DNA from: Pilaira anomala
Taxonomy: Eukaryota; Mucoromycota; Mucoromycetes; Mucorales; Mucoraceae
Direction: 5' to 3'
Assembly (NCBI GenBank): GCA_025716855.1
Contig: JAIXMQ010000070.1
Location: 1 to 64,000, forward strand
Length of the DNA: 64,000 bases
The translations under genes were made by a program, and so were the position numbers. Position 1 is the stretch's first letter, and every line of letters starts with the position of its first letter. Positions 46,501 to 55,740 of this stretch are shown here, piece by piece. Under the pieces are notes generated by a model. It was not told the DNA's origin, did no database searches, and saw only the letters and a program-made list of their open reading frames with translations.

Positions 46501-48183
46501 TCGATTCGGGTTTGTCCTGATATTGAATACTTCTATTTCTTGTTGGTTCAGAAAATGTTCGAAAATATCAATTTCTTCTTCTAATTCCGATTCAGGTTCA
46601 ATGTCGTACTGGTTATTTTGGGAATATACCTTTCCTTCTTTGGCTAGCCGTTTCCTACAGTCCTTCTTCATGTGGCCCATTTTTTTACAGAAAAAACATT
46701 TGATCATGCTTTTATCAAAGGCAGGTTTATTGTTTGAATATCCCCTTGTACGCTGTTGATAGTTTTGTTGTTCTCCAGTTGCTTGTCCTGTACCTGAGCC
46801 ACTATTACTGTTGTCGTAGTACCCGTTACTTGTACTTGGCACCATATGATTTACAGTAGTATTCTCATTACTTGGATCGTGTCTTCTGTTCAAGTCTCTT
46901 TCCATTTCAGTAGCGATTTCGATTCCTTGTTGTAAATCTACGGCTCGGCCTAACGTAACAGCGTTTCTTAATTCGGGTCTAATACGATCCTTAAAATAAT
47001 CTAGTTGTACAGCAGGTGTATGAATTTCTGCACGTACTAATAGATCTTTTAATCGAGGAGCAAAAGCACCGATACTCAATTTTCCTTGTCTAATTTTTTT
47101 GAGTTCATCCATAGCGGCTAAAGTAGGATTGGCACCACCACCATATTGATGTAAAAACCCTTGCTTAACTGAATCCCAGTTATCCTTGATGCTTTTTGGT
47201 AAGCCATTGTACCAACTTAAGGCATGTCCTAAAAGAACAGCACATAGTTCTTCTACCTTTTCCTTGTCTTGAAAACCCAAATACTCAGTGAGTGTTTCGT
47301 ACCGGTACAACCATCGTTGTGCATTTTCCGCACTATCTTCTTCAAAAGTAGGAATCCTGGTCCTTTTACGACGTTCCAGATATTTAGTTTCCACAATCGA
47401 TGAAACCACGGATCTTGATTCAGCCTTCGAGGTCTTAGTTACCTCTTTTCCTTGAATACCTTCGGTAACCTTAAAACCAGGTTCTTGTTTCCACCTAATT
47501 TCTTGTTGTAAGGTATGGATCATTCTACGAAGTTCTTGAATTGTTTGGTCCTTTACATCCAGTTCTTTACCGTCTTCTCTGTTTTCTTCAGGAGGATTTG
47601 GGTCTAAAACCAGCTGATAAATAGAGTGAGATAACTGAAGGTCCTGACATATACTAATACTAGGCCATGATCTCTCGTGGATCCATTTTTGGAGAGCACT
47701 TTTGTCAGTCTTGTACAAACCGTGGAACCTCTGTTGAATGATTGCTTTAGTAGTACTCACTGAGTCATCAAGTCGTAAAACTTCTTGTTGTTTAGCTGCT
47801 ACTATATTCATTCTGTCTGCCAGCAAGTGTTGCAAAGAGTTTTGAGCCTCTGGGGGTAATAGGTGTAAATTTTGTCTGATACTTTCACACTGTTGACCAT
47901 CTTGATGAATTTCAGCCAGCATTTTAGGTCTTCGATTATTAACATAATCTACAAGGTCCAAGTAAGAGAGTTCTGAGTTTTGAAAAATAGCGAGTAGTTC
48001 ATTTAGATCAGCCTTCATTAAACCTTCCCCAGACGTATGTGGACGACTGATAGAGCTCATCATGTCATCGTTGTCAACATCACTAAGTTTTCCAAAGACA
48101 GAGCCAGCAGAAGCAGTGTCTTTACCAGTGCCGGGTTCAATGGATTCGCTTGAATTAATAGGATTCTTTTCTTGTTTAACCAT
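43534..48183 (-). CDS. Ty3/gypsy gag-pol polyprotein
   Basis: A single frame of 1,549 aa. Domains by approximate residue are: a coiled N-terminal region; Gag capsid-like segment about 265-430; CCHC zinc knuckle CFFCKKMGHMKKDC near 497; aspartic protease VLIDTGSTIS near 577; reverse transcriptase with YLDDVIVF near 870; RNase H beginning LHCDASNVGLGAVL near 1015; integrase zinc region (HFGNEKT ... CDPCQRY) near 1205-1235; and integrase catalytic residues in AADIAELP, LITDNGSN and TDGLVERLNRT (near 1265, 1328 and 1362). No chromodomain is evident at the C-terminus. Gag and Pol share one frame without a frameshift or stop, so their ratio must be set by another route. The frame is fully open. Confidence 0.95.
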   Translation of the reverse strand: MVKQEKNPINSSESIEPGTGKDTASAGSVFGKLSDVDNDDMMSSISRPHTSGEGLMKADLNELLAIFQNSELSYLDLVDYVNNRRPKMLAEIHQDGQQCESIRQNLHLLPPEAQNSLQHLLADRMNIVAAKQQEVLRLDDSVSTTKAIIQQRFHGLYKTDKSALQKWIHERSWPSISICQDLQLSHSIYQLVLDPNPPEENREDGKELDVKDQTIQELRRMIHTLQQEIRWKQEPGFKVTEGIQGKEVTKTSKAESRSVVSSIVETKYLERRKRTRIPTFEEDSAENAQRWLYRYETLTEYLGFQDKEKVEELCAVLLGHALSWYNGLPKSIKDNWDSVKQGFLHQYGGGANPTLAAMDELKKIRQGKLSIGAFAPRLKDLLVRAEIHTPAVQLDYFKDRIRPELRNAVTLGRAVDLQQGIEIATEMERDLNRRHDPSNENTTVNHMVPSTSNGYYDNSNSGSGTGQATGEQQNYQQRTRGYSNNKPAFDKSMIKCFFCKKMGHMKKDCRKRLAKEGKVYSQNNQYDIEPESELEEEIDIFEHFLNQQEIEVFNIRTNPNRFYVTVYYNLGEQQQVLIDTGSTISTISKEAAERINLSDQKCRPALIRYGNESTQETDRQASWKFYLEGSDQTMAKLYVVQDQSEEVILGMDWLMSDNILLFPKNKMVKMIKSENINSMDLINEDTIKKEFPELLPQDTLQSITNAPYRHRIDTGDASPIASRDYRRSFMENKTIAEEVKKMLASGVIVPSTSNWCSPVVLIKKPNGELRFCIDYRNLNKVTIKDKYPLPRITELLDALQGAQFFSTIDLKAGYWQLPLEPSDAKKTAFVANGQLYEFRCLPFGVVNGPPSFMRLMHGILKGLKNAMVYLDDVIVFNNTQEEHEKSLRLVLTRLGEYNLKISLSKCKFFCKEVPFLGFLVSGSGIRSNPEKVKVMKEWPTPRNAKGLSKFLGLCAFYHKFLANLSDVAKPLYTLLKKDSKFNWTMEAEKAFQALKDRMVNLPTLAYPDPQLPYDLHCDASNVGLGAVLVQKGRPIAYASKTLSNAAQNYSTTEKECMAIVWSLEYFHPYVYGAQLTIYSDHAALKSILSTKMPRGRIARWILTIQTYTFTICHRKGLLSSDCDALSRLPEEYGNSQEDILSLENFKKFQAEDPEIAQIKKDIKKPFSIVQGLLVINKEDKTLPVLPKKMVEEVINKYHDGLLGGHFGNEKTLKKIQQITWWSSMKEDIKTYIQSCDPCQRYKVRNDNTTAPMKAILPRYTGDIWAADIAELPTSTKGNTFILVMMEYLSKWAVTVALPSVTTSQISQILLYEVVLKYGTPSRLITDNGSNLVSDAMMMVCKRLGISRSRTSVEHPQTDGLVERLNRTLKISLAAYVGQEGKGSWDTYLPFVTFAYNTSKQSSSGFSPYEILFGHKAVLPLHEELVIDPKTYETEQWVNYLNDHLPLIRGQAINNIKQAQERQQKFYDKRSTVKYNYKPGDLILRKNMTKTGFPKDRWLGPFKVIKRNNPEGTSYVLQKLENDNSLTEDSNTLTTGNVRNMRPYYSRANS

Positions 48184-48199
48184 AATAGCTACTCCACCA
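48184..48199 (-). promoter_or_regulatory. primer-binding site
   Basis: Read on the minus strand, TGGTGGAGTAGCTATT begins one base inside the 5' LTR boundary and would pair with a tRNA 3' end (…ACTCCACCA). It runs right up to the gag start codon at 48183, so the leader is only about 17 nt. The tRNA species is not assigned. Confidence 0.7.
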
Positions 48200-48200
48200 A

Positions 48201-48473
48201 TGTAATATTTTAGATTTCAGCTGACTTATAATAACTAAAGTTATAGAGACAGTAATTAGGTTCTGAATAAGATACATTTTTATTGATAAAGATATGGGGG
48301 ATATTTATATGTTTTGTATATTGCAAGTTATAACTAAAGTGGTTTAATGTATATGCTAAATAATAAGAAAGTCTTGGCTTGACACTTTACAGTATATGTT
48401 AATAAAAGTGTACAGGTTACTATAAAGATATTCTTGAGATATGATTGGTAATGCGGAATTTACAATCATTACA
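48201..48473 (-). repeat. 5' LTR of the Ty3 element
   Basis: Promoter-side LTR for the minus-strand element, flanked outside by the CCGC target duplication. It contains AT-rich promoter-like sequence, but no TATA box was assigned with confidence. Confidence 0.95.
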
Positions 48474-49919
48474 CCGCCAACGCAAAATCATGACTGCTGG
48501 ATTTTCATCCATTCTTGATCTTTCTGACCAATCATATTCATCTCAGCGAAAACTTTTTGATAACGATCAGTGGAAATATATCAACGACTACTTTGACAAC
48601 AAGCTCAAAATGAAGGAATACCCTTTGGATGCAATTGTCACAAATACCCTCATTATAATTAAGAACACGTTAGACCTATCGAATGATTTTAACGCTGTTA
48701 AAGGCTATATCGGAAAAATGAAAATCAAGCATGCAAGTGATATTGGCCTTATGAGGGTGTTTAGTATAATAAAGCACATACTCAGAACAATGAATGATTA
48801 TAGAAAGATGCTCAGTAATGCCAGTGATATCAACTACCGTGAAAATGATTACTTTCGAATCCTATGGTCTCCTTTGCTGGAGTTATTGTTCCCTCCTTCA
48901 GAAAATGTCCGTATAGTCTCAGCTGAATCTGAATACCTACTCTCAATCAAGGAGAAGAAGGTCCTCTACCCCAAGACAAAGTACATCCATGGCTTTAAAA
49001 TTGATATCAGACTGGTCGTTGATATTAATACAGAAGAACTGGATCTTGCTATTGGTGAATGCGCCAAACGTAACAGTGACTCAAAGTCAATTCAAGATGA
49101 AGACAAACTATTACGAGAGGCAAAGGATGCATTGGATGGAATCATTCAAAATACCCATGGTTATGATTGCCGCTTAATGACTTATTTTATTCAAATTACT
49201 GGTACCCATTGCTCTCTCTCAACTATGGAGCTTGCCAAAAATGGCCTTTATGTCTCTAAGTACCGACACAGCTTTAACTTTCCATCCACTATATCCGATC
49301 TCTCCAAACTCCCCATTACTTTAGGCCACTTATTACAAATGAAAAAGGAGATCAATATTGCTGCCGATAAGATTCTCCAAGCTCGTACAACATCAATTGG
49401 TGGAGAAGAGTCATTTAACCGTCCTTCAGTTTCCAAGAAGAACAAAAAGCTTGCATGGATGCGAGATACATGGTACACTCCACTCAGAGAAAAAACCTCC
49501 CAGATTCCTGTACATATGTTTACTCCGCCTCCACCTCCTTTATTCAAAGAGCCCAATGATGAACCAAGCGATGAAGAAACAGCTGATGTTGGTTTACCTG
49601 ACAAGTTTGGTTGGGTAAAGTATGCTGAAAATGACTTTTTTAATGTGTTTAGCAAAGAGAGTTCAACTGAGAATCCTTACGAGTGATGGATGCCCGAAAA
49701 TGAAAATACTGTAAAAGTTCGTTTTTAACATCATTACCACACTGATACTATTGCATTATAAATATACCATTCATCATTCTTAAGATAATAAAACACTCTT
49801 TCAATAGCTTTTTTTTAAAAAAAAAAAATTCGGATTTGAAGCGTTTGTCAAAAATCTCAGAGTTATCATTGGTTTACATATTTCTTTAGGATCCTGCCTA
49901 CATTTTGAATTATTTTTAA

Positions 49920-50166
49920 CGTCTAAAAAAACTTGTTCCCCACCATCCAAAGTCCCGATCTTAACCCATTCGAGAGCCTTTGGGGCACCATAAAAAGGGA
50001 ACATGAAAAGTATAGGTCCGAGATCAAAAATACAAAAGATCTGGAGTACTTTGTAAAAAAGATTTGGAATGAACTGTCACTAGACCCTGCTCATAAATTC
50101 GTCGGAAGCATGGGAAATAGATGCCAAGAAGTAATTGACGCTAAGGGTTTCTATACTCATTATTAA
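49920..50166 (+). pseudogene. Tc1/mariner transposase C-terminal fragment
   Basis: An open segment containing FPTIQSPDLNPFESLWGTIK, the 'SPDLNPIE-x-LW' box that carries the third catalytic acid of Tc1 transposases, followed by the usual C-terminal helix (KKIWNELS) and a terminal tail. No first or second catalytic Asp segment precedes it, so it is 5'-truncated. It differs from the 9.7 and 14.7 kb family. It starts about 230 bp after the split nuclease-like gene. Confidence 0.75.
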
Positions 50167-50380
50167 AAACAAATAAAATACATTTTTTACTCTATATATC
50201 ATGCTTTATCTATATACGAAGTTTGATAGTGTTTGCATTTGTAGTTTTTGAATGAATGTTTATTGAATTCAATGTATGAAGCTCTTGATCCCAAAATTCA
50301 AAATCTGCCCGTTTATTTAATACCATGGAGTTTATCATCAAGCTTTTGCTTTTCTTAGTTATTTCTTTCCATTATCCAAA

Positions 50381-50793
50381 ATTTAACAAAGAAGAATAAG
50401 CAGACGAGAATCGAGCACCACCAAGTTTAACAAAGAGGATCCAACACCTCAGAGTTAAACAAAGAGGATCCAACACCTCAGAATTTAACAAAGAGAATCC
50501 AACAGATCAAAACTAGACGAGAATCGAGCATCACCAAGTTTAACAAAGAGGATCCAACACCTCAGAATTAAACATAGCGAAGCCAACACCTCAGAATTTA
50601 ACAAAGAGAATCCAACAGATCAAAACTAGACGAGAATCGAGCACCACCAAGTTTAACAAAGAGGATCCAACACCTCAGAATTAAACATAGCGAAGCCAAC
50701 ACCTCAGAGTTAAACAAAGAGGATCCAACACCTCAGAATTTAACAAAGAGAATCCAGTACCTCTTGAACAATGAGAATCCAACATCCCAGTGT
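50381..50793 (+). repeat. 28-29-bp minisatellite with higher-order structure
   Basis: Tandem units of the form TTTAACAAAGAGGATCCAAC plus ACCTCAGAA, with variants AATCCAACAGATC and GAAGCCAACACCTC. After sets of two to four units a spacer ACTAGACGAGAATCGAGCA plus CCACCAAG recurs (near 50401, 50514, 50626). This makes a higher-order repeat of about 112 bp. No open frame follows the repeat. Confidence 0.85.
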
Positions 50794-51305
50794 TAAGAAA
50801 TTGTTACTAGCAGTTCACAATTCATTATCTAAGTTCACCATCCTAAAACAATTTTTGCATTGTATTGAATTAGTGTACTTTAAATAAGTAAAAGTAATAA
50901 CTATCTCACCTTCAATCAAGTATGATTGACAGAATAACATTTGAAGACCTCAATAGGTCAAAGGATCCAACACCTTTGATCTATTAAACGCTATTGATGT
51001 TTCGCAATTGAAAAGAGCAAGCATTCAACATGATTGAAATAAACAAGAGGATCCAACACCTCTTGAACAGCAAGAGAATCCAACATCTTAAAGTTGCTGC
51101 GAATTTGTTACGCTTTCTGGCAGTTCATAATCTAAGACCACTGTTCATAAACAGAATTTCACAAGGCATCGGGTTAGTGTACTTTACAAAAATAAGCATG
51201 AGTAATAAGAGATATTTTACCTTCAGATATGTGTAAGGGAGGAGGTAATATACCATTTAAAGATCTAACAAGTCAAAGGATCCAACACCTTCAATTTAAT
51301 AAAAA
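50794..51305 (+). repeat. diverged ~250-bp direct duplication
   Basis: The block near 50750-50990 (CCTCTTGAACA, AGAATCCAACATC, GCAGTTCA, ATTAGTGTACTTTA, ACCTTCA, GTCAAAGGATCCAACACCTT) is repeated in diverged form at about 51045-51297 in the same order. Each half ends with a minisatellite-like GGATCCAACACC. Confidence 0.65.
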
Positions 51306-51545
51306 AAAAAGTCAAGCTTGAAAAATACGAAGCCAGAAAAAAAAAGTTGAAAGTGTATTTAAGAAATTTGCGCTTAGATATTGCGTTGACGTCACTCTAA
51401 TTTTATTTGTAGTGAAAAGTGTAGTATATGTAACGATGTCCTAATAAAAAGTGGATAGGAGGTGGACGCAAAGCTATCATCCTTCCGTTCACGTCACTGC
51501 CTCCATCTTGCACTGGTTGCACGTAATTTCTATTGGTCGACAGCT

Positions 51546-51645
51546 AAAGTGAACGCAAATAAAAAATCAAAATGCGCAAAGCTAAAAGTACGCAAACTGA
51601 ACAATCATAATACGCAAAAAAAAAAATGAGGATACGCAAATTTAG
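51546..51645 (+). repeat. cluster of CGCAAA motifs
   Basis: Five spaced motifs occur in about 95 bp: ACGCAAAT, GCGCAAAG, ACGCAAAC, ACGCAAAA and ACGCAAAT. They lie immediately before the second Rpn-like relic. The arrangement resembles subterminal transposase-binding repeats of a DNA transposon, but no terminal repeat was matched. Confidence 0.5.
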
Positions 51646-52060
51646 TCCGAAAATCCAATATCGCCTATTATCCTAAAGACAGCACAGAAAATCTTGCATG
51701 TGTTGCAGTAGAAATACAAGAAAAACTATTACGCGAATTTACTACGCGATTAATGCGATATGCTTTGAACATATTTGAAGTGTTGTAGTCATCAATATTA
51801 ATGGGTTCTCCAGCAGACGCTTTCGTGACGAGAATTTTATCAAACGTGATAAAGAGCCGTAATATGTTCTCCCAAGTTTACTCTGGGCAAAGCAAGTGCA
51901 TATCTACAATGAAGACTCGATTTCATCTTTAATGCAGGTCCCAAAAAACCAAAGATGATTGCATTAGTTTACTTTTTAACCCAACAAGAAAAGACATATT
52001 ATTGCCCTAAAAGAATATATGGATTAAACACTTCAGATAATTTACAAAATAGATTATGAG
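51636..52060 (+). pseudogene. second Rpn-like PD-(D/E)XK relic
   Basis: Plus-strand pieces match the relic at 21.8-22.4 kb: NIAYYPKDSTENLACV, then AVEIQEKLLREFTTRLMRYA, then NGFSSRRFRDENFIK, then VLPSLLWAKQVHIYNED and IALVYFLTQQEK. A deletion or frameshift falls after the RYALNIFE helix and a stop replaces a codon before YVLPS. As in the other copy, Asn occupies the position where the catalytic Asp is expected. Confidence 0.55.
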
Positions 52061-52319
52061 ATATTTACTGATGAATCGAATAGTAAAATCATTCAAGACA
52101 CCCGTGCAGAATCGTTTTTTGATGCGGCTTCCTCACAATTTTTTAAGGAAACATACACATTTACAGCCACAGTTTATACACTTCGTATACATCTTAATAA
52201 ATCTATATGTTTGCTTTTATGACATTCAAAAATCTATGCTTTTTTTTTTTTTGCATACATGTAGCCTGATAGATTTTTTCAAGGCCATTCCTTTTTTTTT
52301 TTTTTTCTATTTAATAAAT
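52061..52319. other. intergenic
   Basis: The 3' flank of the dCMP deaminase gene, with T runs. No gene is seen. Confidence 0.5.
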
Positions 52320-53508
52320 TTATTTTAATTCTAAAAGAGATATTTCTTCTTCTATATCCGTTCTCAACTCAATAATAGTAGAAGGAGGACTATGTTGTCT
52401 TAACTTGACACCTGCCTCTTTAAATACTTTGGCGGTCATTTGATCCATACCATATGACCGAGAATAAACTACTTCCTTGACACCTTGTTGAATAATCTTG
52501 ATAGCACATCCTAAGCAAGGACAAGTATTACAGTAGAGTACCACCCCATTATCATATACTACACTTCCTCTACCTGCCTCTAATAAAGCATTCTCTTCAG
52601 CATGCATACAAAGACATCGATCTAATCCTGTACCACATGGAGCTCCATCATTACATCTCTCACATCCTCCTTCATTACAGTTTCGAAGACCTCTAGGAGT
52701 CCCGTTATATCCTGTGGCAATTACACGACAATCCTTTGTAAGTATACACCCAACACGTCTCTTCATACAATTACTACGTTTTGCTGCTAAATCAGATAAT
52801 TGCATAAAGTAGGTATCCCAGGTAGGACGTAATCGCTCTTTGTTGGTCAGGTCACGACGATCCAACGCTTGATAAAGGCCACATTTATCCTTATAAATGT
52901 TGCTGATGACTAAATCGGACGAGACCATGATGTTATATAAAGGTGTTTGATGTATGATTTCTTCTTTATCCTCTGAAGAAATGTTGTATTTGTTTCGATC
53001 ATCATGTATTAAAAATTCTTCTAAACTAGTGATCTTTTCATTCATCGATTGACGTCTATTTTTTTTAAAAAAAAAAAAATATTTTAAGTATACAGCTGTT
53101 TCGATCTTGTGGGGTGTCAAGTTATCTCACCTATTCTTCCATCGTTCATATCGAATTGTAACAGGCGCTTCTATTGAAACAAGCAAAAAAAAGGGACGTT
53201 TTCTTTTAAAAAGCGTCAATATTTTTTTTTCAGGGTTGTTTATCTTGAAACAATTCTACTTACTTTAAAGTCCAAAGGTCTCTACAATCAACATCACAAG
53301 TAACAAAATTTTCTTGCCAGCGAGCTGTAACATACGTTTGCATGTCTTCTACTGTTTCAAAACGAGTTGCCTTTTCATACAACTCTTGTCGGTCAAAAAT
53401 GTCTGTAAACTTTGCAAGTGTTAACAGTTGAAACTCATGTTGTTCAACAAGGTATTGAGCTACAACATGTCTCCCACTACTTGTGGGTCCTGTAATACCA
53501 ATGAACAT
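52320..53508 (-). CDS. DCD1: deoxycytidylate (dCMP) deaminase
   Basis: Converts dCMP to dUMP, feeding thymidylate synthesis. Exons are 53508-53264, 53202-53131 and 53055-52320 (350 aa). The N-terminal part resembles a P-loop kinase fold as in yeast Dcd1: MFIGITGPTSSGRHVVAQYL, then KKRPFFLLVSIEAPVTIRY in exon 2. The C-terminal deaminase domain has RVGCILTKDCRVIATGYNG, a Cys/His-rich insertion (CNEGGCERCNDGAPCG), the catalytic CMHAEENALLEAG (HAE) and CNTCPCLGC (PCxxC), which bind zinc. The P-loop is irregular (GPTSSGRH, Arg in place of the usual Lys). The start lies 148 bp from the divergent TAF12 start. The gene looks intact. Confidence 0.93.
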
Positions 53509-53656
53509 TAAAAAGAATTCTGGAAAAAAGGGGAAACTGAGTTTTTTTTTTTTTTCTTCTGGTGTTTTAGGGTAGACTAATATAAGAGTCACGTATGAAA
53601 AAGAGGATAGACGCGGGTTTGAAAAAGAAACACTTGTGTGTTTTTTTAATTGTACC
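53509..53656. promoter_or_regulatory. bidirectional promoter, DCD1 / TAF12
   Basis: Only 148 bp separate the two divergent start codons. The segment holds a T12 run (53541-53552) and no obvious TATA box. Confidence 0.6.
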
Positions 53657-55065
53657 ATGTCGAATACCAATCAAACACCTACTCATATGCAACAATTACC
53701 TCAAATGATTGCTCAATATCAGCAAAATATTGAGTACTTGAATAACAATATTGCACAATTACGTAGAAATATGGAAAGAGCTGATATCTCTCCAGAAGAA
53801 AGAGAGATTTACAAGAAACAAGAACAAGATCTGCAAGGAAAGCTGAACTTACATCAAACACTTATCAATAACTTGACACCTCAAATGGTTGCTCAAAATT
53901 TACAACAACGTGTTTTAAATCAACAGCAAATGTCGCCTACTAATTCAGATATGAGTACACCTGGTTCTCCTGCTACTTTCAACCAACAGCAACAACAACA
54001 ACAACAGCAGCAGCAACAACAACAACAGTTGGCAAATTTTGCTAATAACGCTGCTGCTCAACAACAACTTCGTAAGATGACCTTAACTTCTTCAAAAGTC
54101 TTTTTTTAAAAATATTTATGTTTATATATATATATATATTTGGTAGGTACTGCTCAACAACAACAAGCTATGAATAAAATGGGTGCAGTAGTTGCAGCTG
54201 CAGCTCAAGCAGCTCAACAGCAACAACAGCAACAACAGCAACAACAACAGCAGCAGCAAATCCCTCAAGCATTCCCTTCCCCTACACCAGTTAAACCAAA
54301 CAATGTAGCCCAAGCAGCCGTTGCAGCAGCTCAAGCAGCTGTAAAGAATAATAATGGTATGTTTACATTTCCTACAAACACACCTTTAGCTGTAACACCT
54401 GCTACACCTACTGGGTCTACACCAGCTACACCTACTACGGCAACAACAGCAGTACCTCAAATGAATACATCTGTAGCACCGCCACCACCTGCAGCAGCAG
54501 CAGCAGCAGCACCCACTTTGAAACCATCTTCTGCACCCTCTTTAGATAATGATGGAGTCAACCGTGTATTAACAAAGAGAAAGATTCAAGAATTAGTATC
54601 ACAGATTGACCCAACAGAAAGATTAGAACCTGAAGTAGAAGATGTAAAGATATATTTTTTTTTAAAAAAAAAAAAGAGGAGCGAGACATGTATAGATATT
54701 AATGATATGTTATATTAGATCTTGTTGGAAATTGCAGACGAATTTATTGAGTCCGTGACTACATTTGCATGTCAATTAGCCAAGCATCGTAAATCAGATA
54801 CTTTAGAAGTTAAAGACGTTCAATTGCATTTAGGTATAAAATCTGTTTTATTTTATTTTTTTTTAAAAAAAAGACTTATATATAATATATCATAGAGCGT
54901 AATTGGAATATTCGTATTCCAGGATTTGCTTCCGATGATATTCGACCTTTAAGAAAACCTACTATTCCTTCTTCTCATCAAACGAAGCTTCAAGCTGTCA
55001 ATGCAGCCAAGAGTCAAATCAATAATACCTCTCAAAAGAAAGATAACAACAACAATAATAATTAA
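53657..55065 (+). CDS. TAF12: TFIID/SAGA subunit TAF12
   Basis: A histone-fold subunit of TFIID and SAGA that pairs with TAF4 or Ada1. Exons are 53657-54071, 54147-54643, 54719-54833 and 54896-55065 (398 aa). The N-terminal half is Gln-rich, with MAQYQQN-like helices and two long polyglutamine/poly-Ala tracts (53980-54030, 54200-54260). The conserved C-terminal histone fold begins [19 protein letters not shown], continues [19 protein letters not shown] and [19 protein letters not shown], and ends NWNIRIPGF. Exon joins fall exactly inside this domain and keep frame. An Asn-rich tail ends the protein. Confidence 0.94.
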
Positions 55066-55608
55066 AAAAAAAAATTGTAATAATAAAAACAGTCCTGTGC
55101 GGCCCGGATTTTTTTTATATTATTCTTTAAGCGCTTGTAGAGTGTAGTCTTATAATGTAGAAACAAAGAGCGAAAGGTTGGAATCATCCTCTTCTCCTTG
55201 TAGTCAAAAATGGTAATAAACATATAATTTGTGGTGATATGGAAAAAGAACAAAAGAGATAGAATGATAATAGATTTGTAAAACGTATTGATGGATGGAT
55301 GTATCGATGAAAGGCAAACTCAACATACTACACGCACTTTTTTTTTCAATAATACCATACCAGTATTTTTTTCGTATACAGCATGTTTAAAGACCATGCA
55401 AAACTTTCAGTATTTTGCTATTTTACCAACAACTAAATAACAACGTGGAGACAATACTTTAATAACATAATGACACAAGCCGACGAAAACGAATTGAAAT
55501 CAGCTAAAGATTAGGTGCTTTACTTTTTTTTTTCGTTAACAATCTAAATATCGACTCAACAATACTTTCGAAAAAAAATAACAATACGTTTTACAATCTA
55601 TTGTCATT

Positions 55609-55610
<2 letters not shown>

Positions 55611-55647
<37 letters not shown>
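55611..55647 (+). repeat. (TG)n microsatellite
   Basis: About 17 TG units, lying in the presumed first intron or 5' flank of the eL18 gene. Confidence 0.9.
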
Positions 55648-55650
<3 letters not shown>

Positions 55651-55740
55651 CACAGGGGAGAGAAGTGAACAAAAAAATGGGAACCTATCTTGTATGAAAG
55701 AATTGTTATTCTGACCTGGTATTTTTTTTAATTTTTTTAG

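Larger units (their letters stand above)
43250..48473 (-). mobile_element. Ty3/gypsy LTR retrotransposon, complete
   Basis: A 5,224-bp element with 273-bp LTRs that appear identical base for base, terminal TG...CA (TGTAAT...ATTACA) and a 4-bp target duplication CCGC (43246-43249 and 48474-48477). The internal part is one uninterrupted gag-pol frame on the minus strand. Identical LTRs and an intact frame indicate a very recent insertion, probably still competent. It is inserted antisense within a host gene. Confidence 0.95.
42582..49686 (+). pseudogene. nuclease-like gene split by a Ty3 insertion
   Basis: The host coding parts are 42582-42627, 42687-43249 and 48478-49686. The first intron (GTATGT donor, CTCTAAC branch-like site, ATAG acceptor) is inferred. 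Left and right parts are in the same frame once the element and one copy of the 4-bp target duplication are set aside (606 codons in total). The N-terminal part has IDPTKPRREAIQLLEDD. A linker of TDKA/TGEA repeats follows. The C-terminal part contains YIHGFKIDIRLVVD, then LDLAIGECAKRN and KLLREAKDAL. This D ... E-x-x-K layout is reminiscent of PD-(D/E)XK proteins and resembles the protein at 11.3-13.4 kb only in general organisation. A Pro-rich tail ends the protein. As sequenced, the gene is disrupted. Confidence 0.75.

Noticed and set aside
50381..50793. Possible CRISPR-like array
   Set aside because: Units are contiguous 28-29-bp minisatellite copies with no unique spacers of constant length, in eukaryotic DNA.
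53131..53202. Acceptor at ATAG inside DCD1 exon 2
   Set aside because: It gives a stop in the required frame. The upstream AAAAG acceptor yields KKRPFFLLVSIEAPVTIRY, which matches the Dcd1 family.
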